A stretch of 64,000 nucleotides of DNA from Alteromonas mediterranea DE. Lineage in GTDB: Bacteria > Pseudomonadota > Gammaproteobacteria > Enterobacterales > Alteromonadaceae. Positions 37,204 to 46,308 of this stretch are shown here, one piece after another. The stretch's first letter is position 1; every line of letters begins with the position of its first letter. A program made the translations under genes and the position numbers. Where the stretch lies: contig NC_011138.3 in assembly GCF_000020585.3 (NCBI RefSeq), forward strand, positions 2,151,136 to 2,215,135, given 5' to 3'. The notes beneath the pieces were generated by a model, which saw only the letters and a program-made list of their open reading frames with translations, searched no databases and had not been told where the DNA came from.

Positions 37204-38805
37204 CTAAAGTGCGTGTTCTTGCGCAAGTAAAACAAGCTGCTCTAAACGGGCCTTGTTTGTCTCGTTTAGCGTCAATGCCGTTACCTTTTCAATAAGCTGC
37301 TTGAGCCTATACTTTCGGTATACGCCAATATCAGCCTCAATCATGCACTGAAGTAAATTCAGGCCAAAAGCGGCAGTTTTCGGCGAAAGTTGAAAGGCGT
37401 CATAAAAGTGTTTCATGGCTTTACTAAATAGCCCTTCAATAAAAAGCTGTGTACCGGTTTCATTAATCGAAACGGCTTGCTGGTGATTAAGACCTAAGCT
37501 TTCCCCGCCGGAAAAGATGAGCTCATCGTTCATCACTTGCTCTGATACTGCTTGTAGCTCAGCATTCTTTTGCTTTGCCATTAATAACAGTTCACCCGCC
37601 TTACGTTCATCACCCAAGCCGTGATGCACTTTAGCAGCAATAACCAAAACAGACGGTTCAGTACGCAAATAATTATCGACATAGTCACCTTCAAGCAGGT
37701 GTATGGCTTTTTCTACATCGCCGTCAAGGACTGCGGAGAACGCTAAAAGGTAATCCCGTTTTTGCAAGGCTTGCGGGTCTCCTTGGCTTCTTCCTGCAAT
37801 ACCCACCAATTTTCGCGCTTGAGATAAACTTTCTGAACGATTTGTTTCAGGCGATTCTTCTGCAAGGAAAAGATAGAATTCCGCAAGTTCAAAGGTAAAG
37901 TCATTAAACCTGTCTTTTGCACTGCGGTGCATAGCGCGTTTCCTTTGTAGCAGATCTATGGCTTCAACAACCTTGTCCTGCTTTTGAAATGCTATTGTTT
38001 TCATCTTTGCTGCGGGTAAACTTAACTCGCTAAAGTTGATTTCATCTAAATACTTTTCAACTTGATCATAAGCGTTTTGCTCAAATGAAATGGACGCCAA
38101 CCATTCGAATGCTTTATCTCGAGCAAGGCTTGAGTTAACCATATCGCCTAAATGATCTTTGCATTCGGGCCACTGTCCAGACGCATACTGACATTTGACT
38201 TTACCCCATTGGGCCCATAAAACTTTGTCTGAACGGGTCAATACATCATCGTAAATACTAAGCGCACGGCGGATTTCTCCGCTTTCAAAAAGAAGTCGGG
38301 CGTAAAGCTTTCTTATATCACCAACTAAACGCGGCGGTATGCCATCTTTAATTTTGGCGCGAACAATACTGACTGCGCGTTCTACTTGTTTGTTGTCTAA
38401 TGCATGCAGTACGTTTTTTACAAAGTCGCGATATGAGAGGTAATGATTGACTTGGCGTGTTAACGACGCAATGGTGTATGGCTTTATTAGTAATACGTCT
38501 GGTTGTAAATCCATGACCCGACCAATGGTCTGGGGAGAGCGGTCAGAGGTAAGAAAAATAATGCCGGTACTGGGTCTAATAAAACCCGATTCCCGTAAAA
38601 TTTGAACCCATTCAACGCCCGATTTTCCTTCGCCTAAATGATAGTCCATTAGCAGTAATTCGAAGTTTTGTTTCTTGAGGGCGGCTTTTAGCTCTACGCC
38701 TGATGCAAAACTGCTCACTGATAAATTTGCGATAGACATTAAATGCCCTCGAAGCGCAGTTCGAGCGGTCGCATTGTCCTCTACAATCGCTATTCTAAAT
38801 TCCAC
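37204..38805 (-). CDS. Response regulator with receiver domain and TPR-like repeats
   Basis: A 533-residue protein with an N-terminal CheY-like receiver (residues 1-125): acidic pair E9/D10, phospho-acceptor D54 (LLMDYHLGE), T86 and K108 (LIKPYT). The rest is all helical, with TPR-like repeats through residue 520 and no DNA-binding or enzyme domain. Such proteins transmit signals by protein-protein contact. The kinase partner is not adjacent. It interrupts the gap between mmsB and the acyl-CoA dehydrogenase and is transcribed the other way, with no sequence sign of involvement in valine metabolism. Confidence 0.87.
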   Translation of the reverse strand: MEFRIAIVEDNATARTALRGHLMSIANLSVSSFASGVELKAALKKQNFELLLMDYHLGEGKSGVEWVQILRESGFIRPSTGIIFLTSDRSPQTIGRVMDLQPDVLLIKPYTIASLTRQVNHYLSYRDFVKNVLHALDNKQVERAVSIVRAKIKDGIPPRLVGDIRKLYARLLFESGEIRRALSIYDDVLTRSDKVLWAQWGKVKCQYASGQWPECKDHLGDMVNSSLARDKAFEWLASISFEQNAYDQVEKYLDEINFSELSLPAAKMKTIAFQKQDKVVEAIDLLQRKRAMHRSAKDRFNDFTFELAEFYLFLAEESPETNRSESLSQARKLVGIAGRSQGDPQALQKRDYLLAFSAVLDGDVEKAIHLLEGDYVDNYLRTEPSVLVIAAKVHHGLGDERKAGELLLMAKQKNAELQAVSEQVMNDELIFSGGESLGLNHQQAVSINETGTQLFIEGLFSKAMKHFYDAFQLSPKTAAFGLNLLQCMIEADIGVYRKYRLKQLIEKVTALTLNETNKARLEQLVLLAQEHAL

Positions 38806-38975
38806 GGTAACCTGACGGGTTATTGTAAAGTAACTAGATTATCAGCAGCAGAATAAAAGTGCATTATTAATAAGGCTAAGATTCCCCCCCAATCGTGCGC
38901 ACAATTCCCTACCTGACTCATCTCGTCACAAAATATTTACGTTATAGATTATAATATTTAAACAAATATTTACCT

Positions 38976-38989
38976 TTACGTTTACGTAA
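38976..38989 (+). promoter_or_regulatory. LiuR-like palindrome upstream of the acyl-CoA dehydrogenase
   Basis: TTACGT-TT-ACGTAA is a perfect 6-bp inverted repeat, 55 bp before the acyl-CoA dehydrogenase start. From memory it resembles the ACGT-rich sites of the MerR-type regulator LiuR, which controls branched-chain amino acid catabolism in gammaproteobacteria. No liuR gene is seen in this window. Confidence 0.55.
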
Positions 38990-39044
38990 GGGGTAGGTAT
39001 TGGGTATGGTTACCGAAAAGTCCAATATATTAAAGGTAAGAAAA

Positions 39045-40199
39045 ATGAACTTTGATTTAACCGATGATCAGTTAGCCTTTGAAGAAACCGCCCGCCAATT
39101 TGCTCAACAAGAGCTTGCGCCAAACGCTGCGATGTGGGACAGAGAGCACCACTTTCCCGTTGATGCTATTAAAAAAGCAGGTGAATTGGGTTTTTGTGGA
39201 TTGTATGCACCAGAAAGTGCCGGAGGCCTTGGTCTATCGAGGCTCGACTCGTCTATTATCTTTGAGCAGCTTTCTATGGGGTGCACCACCACGACAGCAA
39301 TGTTAACCATACACAATATGGCAACATGGATGATTGCGACGTGGGGTAGCGACGACGTTAAAGATGCATGGTGCGAGCAGTTGGTAACAGGCAATAAACT
39401 AGCGTCTTACTGCCTTACCGAGCCAGGCGCAGGTTCAGATGCGGCTTCACTTAAAACTAAAGCTACAAAAGAAAACGGTGGCTACGTACTAAATGGGGCA
39501 AAAGTATTTATTTCTGGCGCAGGCAGTACAGATATCTTAGTGGTTATGGCCAGAACAGGTGAAGACGGCCCTAAAGGAGTATCTGCATTTGCCGTTCCTG
39601 CGAATACAGACGGTATTGAATATGGAAAGGCAGAAGAAAAAATGGGCTGGAATGCCCAGCCGACCCGGATGATCACCTTTGATAATGTAAAGTTAGATGA
39701 AAGTTGGTTATTAGGTGAGGAAGGGCAAGGCTTCAAAATGGCCATGCAAGGCTTAGATGGCGGCCGTATTAATATTGCCACGTGTTCAGTTGGGACTGCG
39801 CAGCAAGCGCTGAATGTAGCGCGCGACTACATGAATGAGCGAGAGCAGTTTGGTAAACCAATTGCCGGGTTTCAAGCGTTACAATTTAAACTTGCAGATA
39901 TGGCAACGGAGTTAGTTGCGGCGAGACAAATGGTGCGTATGGCGGCTTGTAAATTAGATAATAATGATGCAGATAAAACTACCTACTGCGCTATGGCTAA
40001 ACGCTTTGCCACCGACGTAGGCTTTAACGTGTGTAACGACGCGCTTCAATTACACGGCGGTTATGGCTATATAAAAGAGTACCCTCTAGAACGACACTTT
40101 AGAGATGTTAGAGTGCATCAGATCCTTGAAGGTACAAATGAGATTATGCGCGTTATTATTGGAAGACGTTTGTTGGCGGATGAACGCAGCGTATTGTAG
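39045..40199 (+). CDS. Acyl-CoA dehydrogenase, probable isobutyryl-CoA dehydrogenase
   Basis: A 384-residue FAD-dependent acyl-CoA dehydrogenase. The frame opens at TTG 39000, but ATG 39045 has AAGG upstream and starts with the standard MNFDLTDDQLAFEETARQFA. Signatures are YCLTEPGAGSDAASLKT, the FAD segment FISGAGSTD, and the catalytic base E362 in LEGTNEIMR. Its partner downstream encodes a HIBYL-CoA hydrolase, so it probably carries out the isobutyryl-CoA to methacrylyl-CoA step of valine breakdown, passing electrons to ETF. Substrate preference among short branched acyl-CoAs is inference. Confidence 0.9.
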   Translation: MNFDLTDDQLAFEETARQFAQQELAPNAAMWDREHHFPVDAIKKAGELGFCGLYAPESAGGLGLSRLDSSIIFEQLSMGCTTTTAMLTIHNMATWMIATWGSDDVKDAWCEQLVTGNKLASYCLTEPGAGSDAASLKTKATKENGGYVLNGAKVFISGAGSTDILVVMARTGEDGPKGVSAFAVPANTDGIEYGKAEEKMGWNAQPTRMITFDNVKLDESWLLGEEGQGFKMAMQGLDGGRINIATCSVGTAQQALNVARDYMNEREQFGKPIAGFQALQFKLADMATELVAARQMVRMAACKLDNNDADKTTYCAMAKRFATDVGFNVCNDALQLHGGYGYIKEYPLERHFRDVRVHQILEGTNEIMRVIIGRRLLADERSVL

Positions 40200-40283
40200 T
40201 GCGCTTTTAGTAGCTATGTTAGACGTGGTTTTAATGGAACGTGTTTATGGTTGTAAACACGAAGAAGGAGGCGAGAAATAACG

Positions 40284-41414
40284 ATGATTAATGCCGATTC
40301 AGTTGTAGTGGTTGATGAAATTACTACAGCAAGTAAAGACTACAAAATAGGCCGGTTAACGCTTAATAAACCCAAAGCACTGAATGCGTTAGATTTGGAA
40401 ATGGCAGGTATAATGCTGGACGCACTTCGGCAATGGCAAGCGCGCAGCGACATTGTCGCTGTTGTCATAGACGCTGCAGGTGAGAAGGCGTTTTGTGCAG
40501 GTGGCGATATCGTCTCTATGTATAATTCGATGGTAGAGGCCCATGGAGAGATTCCCGCATTCCTCGAAACCTTCTTTGAAACCGAATACACCCTCGATTA
40601 CACCATTCATAACTACAACAAGCCTATTATTGTTTGGGGCAGCGGCATTGTTATGGGGGGCGGTATGGGGTTACTTTGTGGCGCCAGCCATCGCGTTGTG
40701 ACAGAAAATTCTCGTTTGGCGATGCCTGAGATTTCTATCGGATTGTATCCTGATGTGGGTGGCAGTTACTTTCTTCCCCGTCTGCCCGGTAAATCGGGTT
40801 TATTCTTAGGTTTAACCGGCGGTCAAATGAATGCAGCAGATGCTATGTACGTTGGGCTCGCTGATGTAATGGTTAGTAGTGCTGAAAAAGAAAATTTGCT
40901 GCAGGGCCTTGTAGACTACGCGTGGAATGAAACAAGCAGCTCAACCCTTGCAGAAGCAGTAAATACGGTGTTAAGCCGCCTACAAAAGCCTGAAACGGAA
41001 GTGCAGAGCAACATAGAGCCCAACATGCCCCTTATCAACGAATTGTGTAGTGCCAACAATGTAAGTGAGGTTGTAAATGCCATATTGACCGCCGATATGC
41101 AGGGCGACAAATGGCTATCTAGAGCGCAAAGTACCTTGGCAAAGGGCTCGCCTATAACGATGCACTTGGTATTCGAACAATGTAAAAAGGGCGCTACTAT
41201 GTCGTTAGCAGACTGCTTTAGAATGGAGGCTGATATGTCCTGTCGATGCGGCGAAAGTGGTGAGTTCCAAGAAGGGGTAAGGGCGCTGTTAATTGACAAA
41301 GATATGACGCCCCAATGGAAATTTAAAAAGGTTGAAGACGTACCTGAAGCCGAGATAGCGCATTTCTTCACGTCTCCTTGGTCTAAAGAAGCACACCCGT
41401 TGGCTGCTTTGTAG
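40284..41414 (+). CDS. 3-hydroxyisobutyryl-CoA hydrolase-like crotonase
   Basis: A 376-residue crotonase-fold protein. It has the oxyanion-hole segments AFCAGGDIVSMY and SGIVMGGGMGLL, the catalytic Glu in MPEISIGLYPDVGGSYFLPR, and the C-terminal ECH_2-type domain of 3-hydroxyisobutyryl-CoA hydrolases (length is about 100 residues beyond a simple enoyl-CoA hydratase). It should release 3-hydroxyisobutyrate from its CoA ester, the step before MmsB. AAGGAGG lies 12 bases before the start, a longer spacing than usual. It lies 84 bp after the acyl-CoA dehydrogenase, likely the same transcript. Confidence 0.9.
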   Translation: MINADSVVVVDEITTASKDYKIGRLTLNKPKALNALDLEMAGIMLDALRQWQARSDIVAVVIDAAGEKAFCAGGDIVSMYNSMVEAHGEIPAFLETFFETEYTLDYTIHNYNKPIIVWGSGIVMGGGMGLLCGASHRVVTENSRLAMPEISIGLYPDVGGSYFLPRLPGKSGLFLGLTGGQMNAADAMYVGLADVMVSSAEKENLLQGLVDYAWNETSSSTLAEAVNTVLSRLQKPETEVQSNIEPNMPLINELCSANNVSEVVNAILTADMQGDKWLSRAQSTLAKGSPITMHLVFEQCKKGATMSLADCFRMEADMSCRCGESGEFQEGVRALLIDKDMTPQWKFKKVEDVPEAEIAHFFTSPWSKEAHPLAAL

Positions 41415-41546
41415 TACAAAGCTTACTAAACGCGAGCGGCAACCAGTTCGGGCAAATTTGTGCATACATAAAGCCGCTACAACCGTGTAAGCGTCATATT
41501 TCTATGACTATGCATTAGAAAAGTATGGCGCCAGTCGCACCGCTTA

Positions 41547-41585
41547 TTGCCGTAAAGCTATCGGTTTTGGTATCCTTTACGGCAA
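41547..41585 (+). other. Long hairpin just upstream of rlmA
   Basis: TTGCCGTAAAG (41547-41557) and CTTTACGGCAA (41575-41585) are perfect 11-bp arms, 23 bp before the rlmA start. No T tract follows, so it is not a normal terminator. It could be a cis-regulatory hairpin in the leader, or an operator. Confidence 0.45.
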
Positions 41586-41608
41586 ATTCAAACACATAAG
41601 TACCCGTC

Positions 41609-42481
41609 ATGTGGCACTGCCCACTTTGTAAAGCACCGATATCATTAATAGCCTCTCCAATTCGTTGTCAAAATAGCCACAGCTTCGACAAAGCGAAGTC
41701 TGGGTATGTAAATTTGCTCCCTGTTCAGTTCAAAAAGTCGAAAGCGCCTGGTGACGATAAGGAGATGGTTAAAGCGAGACGGGAATTCCATCAGCTAAAT
41801 GCGTATGGTCCGTTAAAAGAGAAAATGGTGTCGTTGTTGCAACGTTCTCTAAAAGACCTATACGCGGGGCAAGCTACTGTTAATGATCAAGGAAAGCACG
41901 GTTGTATCAATATCTTTGACGCAGGTTGCGGTGAGGGGAGTTACCTCGACGCGATAACTCAAGGACTATCGGTACACGGTTTTGATGTACAAGGTGCAGG
42001 AAGTGATATCGCCAAAGTTGCGGTTGAACTAGCGGCCAAAGCGTTCAAACAGGCACAATTTGTGGTGGCAAGTAGCTTTGAACTTCCCCTTGAAACAGGT
42101 AGTCAGGACGTGATGCTGCAGGTCTTCGCGCCGGGAAGCGACAAAGAATATTTTAGGGTGCTTAAAGATAACGGCCTTTTACTCACCGTTGACCCGGCAC
42201 AAAAGCATCTATTCGAGCTTAAGCAACAGGTTTACGCTAATCCAAGACCGCATGAGCTGAACGATAGTGTAAAGGAAGGGTTTTCTCGTATAGAAAACGA
42301 AACTTTTTCATTTCCTATTGCGTTTGAAAGCCGCGAACATGCCCTTGCGTTAATTAAGATGACGCCTTTCTATTGGAAATTACCCAAAGGTAAAATTGAT
42401 GAAATTGTCGAAGCCCTAAAAAGCGTTACCGCCGATTTTCACATCCAGCTTTGGAAAAAGCACAGCGATGCAGAAGCGTGA
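41609..42481 (+). CDS. rlmA: RlmA, 23S rRNA (guanine-745-N1) methyltransferase
   Basis: A 290-residue methyltransferase. The N-terminal zinc ribbon uses C4, C7, C20 and H24 (WHCPLC...CQNSH), followed by the family block KSGYVNLLPVQ and the SAM motif FDAGCGEGSYLDA. It corresponds to E. coli RlmA(I), which methylates N1 of G745 in 23S rRNA. The last base of its TGA (42481) is the first base of the next ATG, the typical layout for coupled translation with the broken gmhB. A hairpin lies directly upstream. Confidence 0.92.
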   Translation: MWHCPLCKAPISLIASPIRCQNSHSFDKAKSGYVNLLPVQFKKSKAPGDDKEMVKARREFHQLNAYGPLKEKMVSLLQRSLKDLYAGQATVNDQGKHGCINIFDAGCGEGSYLDAITQGLSVHGFDVQGAGSDIAKVAVELAAKAFKQAQFVVASSFELPLETGSQDVMLQVFAPGSDKEYFRVLKDNGLLLTVDPAQKHLFELKQQVYANPRPHELNDSVKEGFSRIENETFSFPIAFESREHALALIKMTPFYWKLPKGKIDEIVEALKSVTADFHIQLWKKHSDAEA

Positions 42482-43059
42482 TGGCATATATAGTTGAATC
42501 TGCCCCAGCGGCAAAAGCATTGTTTTAAGACCGTGACGGCGTAATAAACGTTGACCATGGCTACGTAGGAACGTATGCGGACTTTGAATATAAAAACGGC
42601 ATATTCGATGTCATCAAGCAGTTTCAGTTAAAAGGCTATCAGCCTGTTATTGTAACGAACCAAAGCGGTATTGCCCGAGGGTTTTATACTGAAACTGAGT
42701 TTCAATCGCTCATGAAAAGAGTTCAAAAAGACTTTACTGCAAACAATATAAATAGCATACCTGTGTATTTCTGCCCTCATCATAAACAGGGCTCGATATC
42801 ACGCTATGCTATTTCCTGCGAATGTAGAAAGCCAGCGCCAGGAATGCTATTAAAAGCTGCAAAAGATTTAAACATAGACCTTTGTAACAGCGTACTTATT
42901 GGGGACAGCTGGCGTGACATACAAGCCGCTGATGCAGCGGGCCTTAAACAAAGCATATTCTTGTCAAAAGAGGTCGTCACACCTGAGCAGGCTGAAGGGC
43001 TTAGTGAAGGTCACAAAATTAACATCGTTACTTCACTATCAGAAATTTCGCCACCATAA
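42481..43059 (+). pseudogene. gmhB: gmhB-like HAD phosphatase with an in-frame stop
   Basis: Reading from ATG 42481 (overlapping the rlmA stop by one base) gives a frame of about 192 residues, the normal length for D-glycero-D-manno-heptose-1,7-bisphosphate 7-phosphatase. Codon 16 (42526-42528) is TAA, in the stretch KALF*DRDGVIN, where relatives have FLDRDGVIN; TTA or CTA to TAA would be a single-base change. Everything after it is well preserved: VIVTNQSGIARGFY, the metal-binding CPHH...CECRKPAPG and IGDSWRDI. The shorter frame from 42712 lacks the catalytic Asp motif. Either a recent pseudogene or a base-call error. The intact role would be in LPS heptose synthesis. Confidence 0.82.
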
Positions 43060-43131
43060 TTCACCGCTTAATCTGGTTACGCGTAACGAAGCAGGTAGCT
43101 GAAATTAAAGAGTTTTTAAAAACATGATATG

Positions 43132-43168
43132 AAAAGGCTGCAGTAACTTATGTTGCTGCAGCCTTTTT
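43132..43168. terminator. Bidirectional terminator between gmhB and yejM
   Basis: AAAAGGCTGCAG (43132-43143) pairs with CTGCAGCCTTTT (43156-43167); inner bases extend the stem to a TTAT loop with one G-T pair. Works for both convergent units. Confidence 0.92.
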
Positions 43169-43173
43169 GAATG

Positions 43174-44700
43174 CTAATTTTGTGTTGAAAATCGCGAAAG
43201 ATGCTTAATCGCTTGGCTTAATAAATCAACGTTTAGCGCGTCTTTACTGCGTTTTCCTGTTTCCATATCGCTTATCTCATAGCTGCCGTTACTTAACACA
43301 TCAGTACGTTTATTATCGTGGAATACGACAATACGTTCGCCTGATGTGCTTACTAGCCACGCTCTAGAAGGGGCTAATAGGCTTTGGCCCGTAGAATAAA
43401 AGGTTGCTGGTGCATTACAGCCTAGCGCATTTAAAATGGTCGGCGCTAAGTCTTCAGTGCTGGCTAAATTGGCCTTCAGATTGAGCGTACTGTACAACGC
43501 GCCTTTACCTTCCTCACTTCCAAAACCTGTGGCTACGATTACGTCGTGATTGCGTTTAAGCGTATTCTCTACATAACGTGCAATATCATTGCTTTTCATA
43601 AACGCAATATGTAGGCCGTCGTGATTATTCGTAATGGGTTGTAAGTACCCAGACAGCTGCGGCAGTGGCAGTGTTTCATCGCTATGAATAGACACAGGCA
43701 TACCCGAACCTAACGGAAGCGCAAGAAGAACAGGGCGCTTTTTCGATAACGCGTCTTGATAGATTTCCGGTACGCCAAACAGTGTTGACGTTATTAAGCC
43801 TTCAATGCTGCTAGCAGTAGAATAATAATTACTCACTTTATTTAAGCTTTTAGCGCCCACGCTAAGTAAATCTACCGACTGCTCGTTGTCTATTTGAACC
43901 ACTACGGTTAGGTTCTTGTTTGTTTCCACTGAGCAGTAAACCGGTTGTGCTGGATACGTAATGTTGTGAATGTCTGGGCTAAACTGCAGCTGTTTTCGCT
44001 CCTCATAGGCCGCGAGGTCAAGAAGCCCGTAACGAGACATAGTCGTCTTAGCCGTAGCAGGATATGAAAGCGGAAACATATTGTCTTGTTTGATTATAGG
44101 CTGATAGAGCTTGGCGTCTGCCCATACGTGTATCGCGTGGCTCAGTACAAAGCAGCTTACGAAGAAAGTAGTAACAGGTACGCCGACCTTATAACGAGTG
44201 AAGCGCTCAACTCGCTTCCAAATTGCATTGGCTAGCACTAATTGAAAGCCTAACCACACAATAAACAGCAAGAATAAAAACGCCCACTGTTGCCAGCTTT
44301 CAATGGTCATACTTGACTGGGCTTCGCTTCTCAATAAGTCTGCAGCGTGAAAACTAATGTGAAAGCCTGTGCGGTTAAATAGAAGGGCATCGAACGCCAG
44401 CAGCGCCAAACCGACAGCGGCAATAATCGAGGCGCTGCCTTTTATAACCCTGGGGTTATTGACCAAATAGCACAGGGGGAGAATAAAAATAACGAAGCCA
44501 AAAAAGGTCATAAACCCAATATGACCAAACCAATTGGCTAGTAGATACAAAGTGCCGACACCGGTGCCTGGCATAGGTGAAGAGAAAACAAAAATTGAGG
44601 CAATAACAATGGCGATAATAATATTCGCCAAGGCAAACCAGTGCCCCCAATTTACCAGTTTAGTAACACGCTGGCGACGAGGTGATTCGGCAAGTATCAT
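43174..44700 (-). CDS. yejM: YejM/PbgA/LapC-like inner-membrane protein (sulfatase fold)
   Basis: A 508-residue protein with about five N-terminal membrane helices (to residue 215) and a periplasmic sulfatase/phosphatase-like domain (SVETNKNLTVVVQIDNEQSV, ATGFGSEEGKG, PTILNALG). It fits the DUF3413/YejM family. In E. coli YejM regulates LPS synthesis through LapB and LpxC. It is about 80 residues shorter than the E. coli protein (586), and the sulfatase domain has lost much of the metal-site pattern, which fits a sensory rather than enzymatic role. It follows yejL by 8 bp on the same strand, and yejK is divergent, the same order as in E. coli. Confidence 0.88.
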   Translation of the reverse strand: MILAESPRRQRVTKLVNWGHWFALANIIIAIVIASIFVFSSPMPGTGVGTLYLLANWFGHIGFMTFFGFVIFILPLCYLVNNPRVIKGSASIIAAVGLALLAFDALLFNRTGFHISFHAADLLRSEAQSSMTIESWQQWAFLFLLFIVWLGFQLVLANAIWKRVERFTRYKVGVPVTTFFVSCFVLSHAIHVWADAKLYQPIIKQDNMFPLSYPATAKTTMSRYGLLDLAAYEERKQLQFSPDIHNITYPAQPVYCSVETNKNLTVVVQIDNEQSVDLLSVGAKSLNKVSNYYSTASSIEGLITSTLFGVPEIYQDALSKKRPVLLALPLGSGMPVSIHSDETLPLPQLSGYLQPITNNHDGLHIAFMKSNDIARYVENTLKRNHDVIVATGFGSEEGKGALYSTLNLKANLASTEDLAPTILNALGCNAPATFYSTGQSLLAPSRAWLVSTSGERIVVFHDNKRTDVLSNGSYEISDMETGKRSKDALNVDLLSQAIKHLSRFSTQN

Positions 44701-44708
44701 GCAGTCCC

Positions 44709-44927
44709 TTAGCTATTTTTTACGCTTTTCTTAAGAACATCGGCAAACTGCGTTGCCATGGCTTCGCGATCTTCAGGGGCTACCTGAGTGTTTAAAATGT
44801 GCGTAATTACGTTTCCTAACACCATAAGTGAAAGATCACGGTTTGCACCGCCTTCTTCAAGCGTTAGAATGACGTTATTCATTAGCGTTTCGAACTGGTC
44901 GTTGCTATAGCGGCTCTGTTGGGGCAT
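44709..44927 (-). CDS. yejL: YejL, DUF1414 family protein
   Basis: A 72-residue protein matching E. coli YejL: an N-terminal basic/aromatic patch (QSRYSNDQFETLM), then helical NVILTLEEGGANRDLSLMVLG and ITHILN. Function is unknown. It sits between yejK and yejM exactly as in E. coli, which strongly supports the call. Start ATG 44927; the next gene follows closely, so yejL-yejM are probably one transcript. Confidence 0.93.
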   Translation of the reverse strand: MPQQSRYSNDQFETLMNNVILTLEEGGANRDLSLMVLGNVITHILNTQVAPEDREAMATQFADVLKKSVKNS

Positions 44928-45086
44928 TGCTACGCCTCTTTTTTATGATTTCTTTGATAAAAAGAATGGTTTTACACGTAAAATGATTATAATCGTTGTT
45001 TGAGTGAGTACAATCATTCATTCTAAAATCCCGCAATTCTTTGGATATTTCTGACACTTTTTAAGCAACAGGACACCCGATACTCT

Positions 45087-46193
45087 ATGAGTGCACTGAT
45101 TCACCACTTTGTTGTACATCGATTGATTGTAAACAAAGAAGAGAAAATTGAAGCGATTCCCCGCGATAACTGCTTAGCAGTGACACCGGAAATCGAGCTT
45201 CTTGCCCATCAAATTAACCACAGCTTTAATGCTAAACCAGGCAAAGGTGTGGGGCATTTTGTTAGTGAAGTAACCCGTGAAGCAAAAATAGAAAATGAAG
45301 AGGGTGAAACCACCACCGAAAAAAGCACGGAAAATGTGGCAGAGTTTGCTGAAGGTCTAAAGCAATATTTAGAAGTTCAAAAAGAAGCAGGCGATAACGT
45401 AGAAGATGCTTTCCATGCTTTTTCGGTGTCTGCTACTCAGCGTTTGGTTCGCACATTAGCGGAAACTGGCACGGTTGAGACAGGTTTTCTAATTTTTTGC
45501 CAGTACGAATACCTAGCAACCCAGTATTTAATGATTGCGCTATTAAATACTCGCTCTCATGTAGAGGTTACGAACTCATTAGATTTATCTGCTCGCGAGC
45601 ATTTAGATTTAGCGAAAATGCAGCTTGCTGTACGTTTTGATTTAACTCAGTGGGATATTCAACCCGAGCAACAGCGCTACGTTAGTTTTATTAAAGGAAG
45701 AATGGGGCGCAAGGTATCAGACTTCTTTATGCAGTTTGTTGGCTGCGAAGAGTTGGTTGATGTTAAACAGCAAAATAAGCAACTTATCTCTTCGGTAGAT
45801 GCGTATCTTGCTAGTGAGTCATTAGACCCACAGGAACAGCATCAACATCGTGAAGAGGTGAAATCTTACTTTAAAGAGAAGATTGATGCGGGCGAAAGCT
45901 TGTCTGTTAATGAATTAGCCAACCGTCTACCTCAAAATGAAGAGACCAGCAGCAACTTCAAGGCGTTTACAGAGTCTTTGGAAGTGCCATTAGAAAATGA
46001 AATTCAGCCCGATCCTGCTGCGCTTAAACAATTGGCGAAGTTTACTGGTCAGGGTGGCGGCGTGTCTGTGAGCTTTGAGCGCAAACTTATGGGCGATAGG
46101 GTATTTTATGACCCAGCGACAGATACACTCACTATCCGTGGAATTCCACCGAATTTGAAAGATCAGCTGAATCGACAATCTTCAATGGACTAG
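45087..46193 (+). CDS. yejK: YejK (NdpA), nucleoid-associated protein
   Basis: A 368-residue nucleoid-associated protein of the NdpA family (E. coli YejK, 335 residues). It begins ALIHHFVVHRLI and contains ALLNTRSHVEVTNSLDLSAREHLDLAKMQLAVRFDLTQW and ISFIKGRMGRKVSDFFMQF. The family associates with the nucleoid and may modulate topoisomerases. The segment EAKIENEEGETTTEKS (about residues 70-86) is a charged loop. Divergent from yejL with 159 bp between the starts, as in other gammaproteobacteria. Confidence 0.94.
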   Translation: MSALIHHFVVHRLIVNKEEKIEAIPRDNCLAVTPEIELLAHQINHSFNAKPGKGVGHFVSEVTREAKIENEEGETTTEKSTENVAEFAEGLKQYLEVQKEAGDNVEDAFHAFSVSATQRLVRTLAETGTVETGFLIFCQYEYLATQYLMIALLNTRSHVEVTNSLDLSAREHLDLAKMQLAVRFDLTQWDIQPEQQRYVSFIKGRMGRKVSDFFMQFVGCEELVDVKQQNKQLISSVDAYLASESLDPQEQHQHREEVKSYFKEKIDAGESLSVNELANRLPQNEETSSNFKAFTESLEVPLENEIQPDPAALKQLAKFTGQGGGVSVSFERKLMGDRVFYDPATDTLTIRGIPPNLKDQLNRQSSMD

Positions 46194-46308
46194 TCGCTGC
46201 TAAGGCAAGATAAAAAACGTATACTAGGGGCATAGCTGTTGCTTGCGTGTTAATCAAGCACACACGCCAGCCTCACTTTATAGTAAATAAACTCGACTCA
46301 AGGGTGTT

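Noticed and set aside
42526..42528. Programmed recoding at the gmhB TAA
   Set aside because: TAA is not used for selenocysteine or pyrrolysine in these bacteria, and no slippery site or downstream stem was noticed. Mutation or error is simpler.
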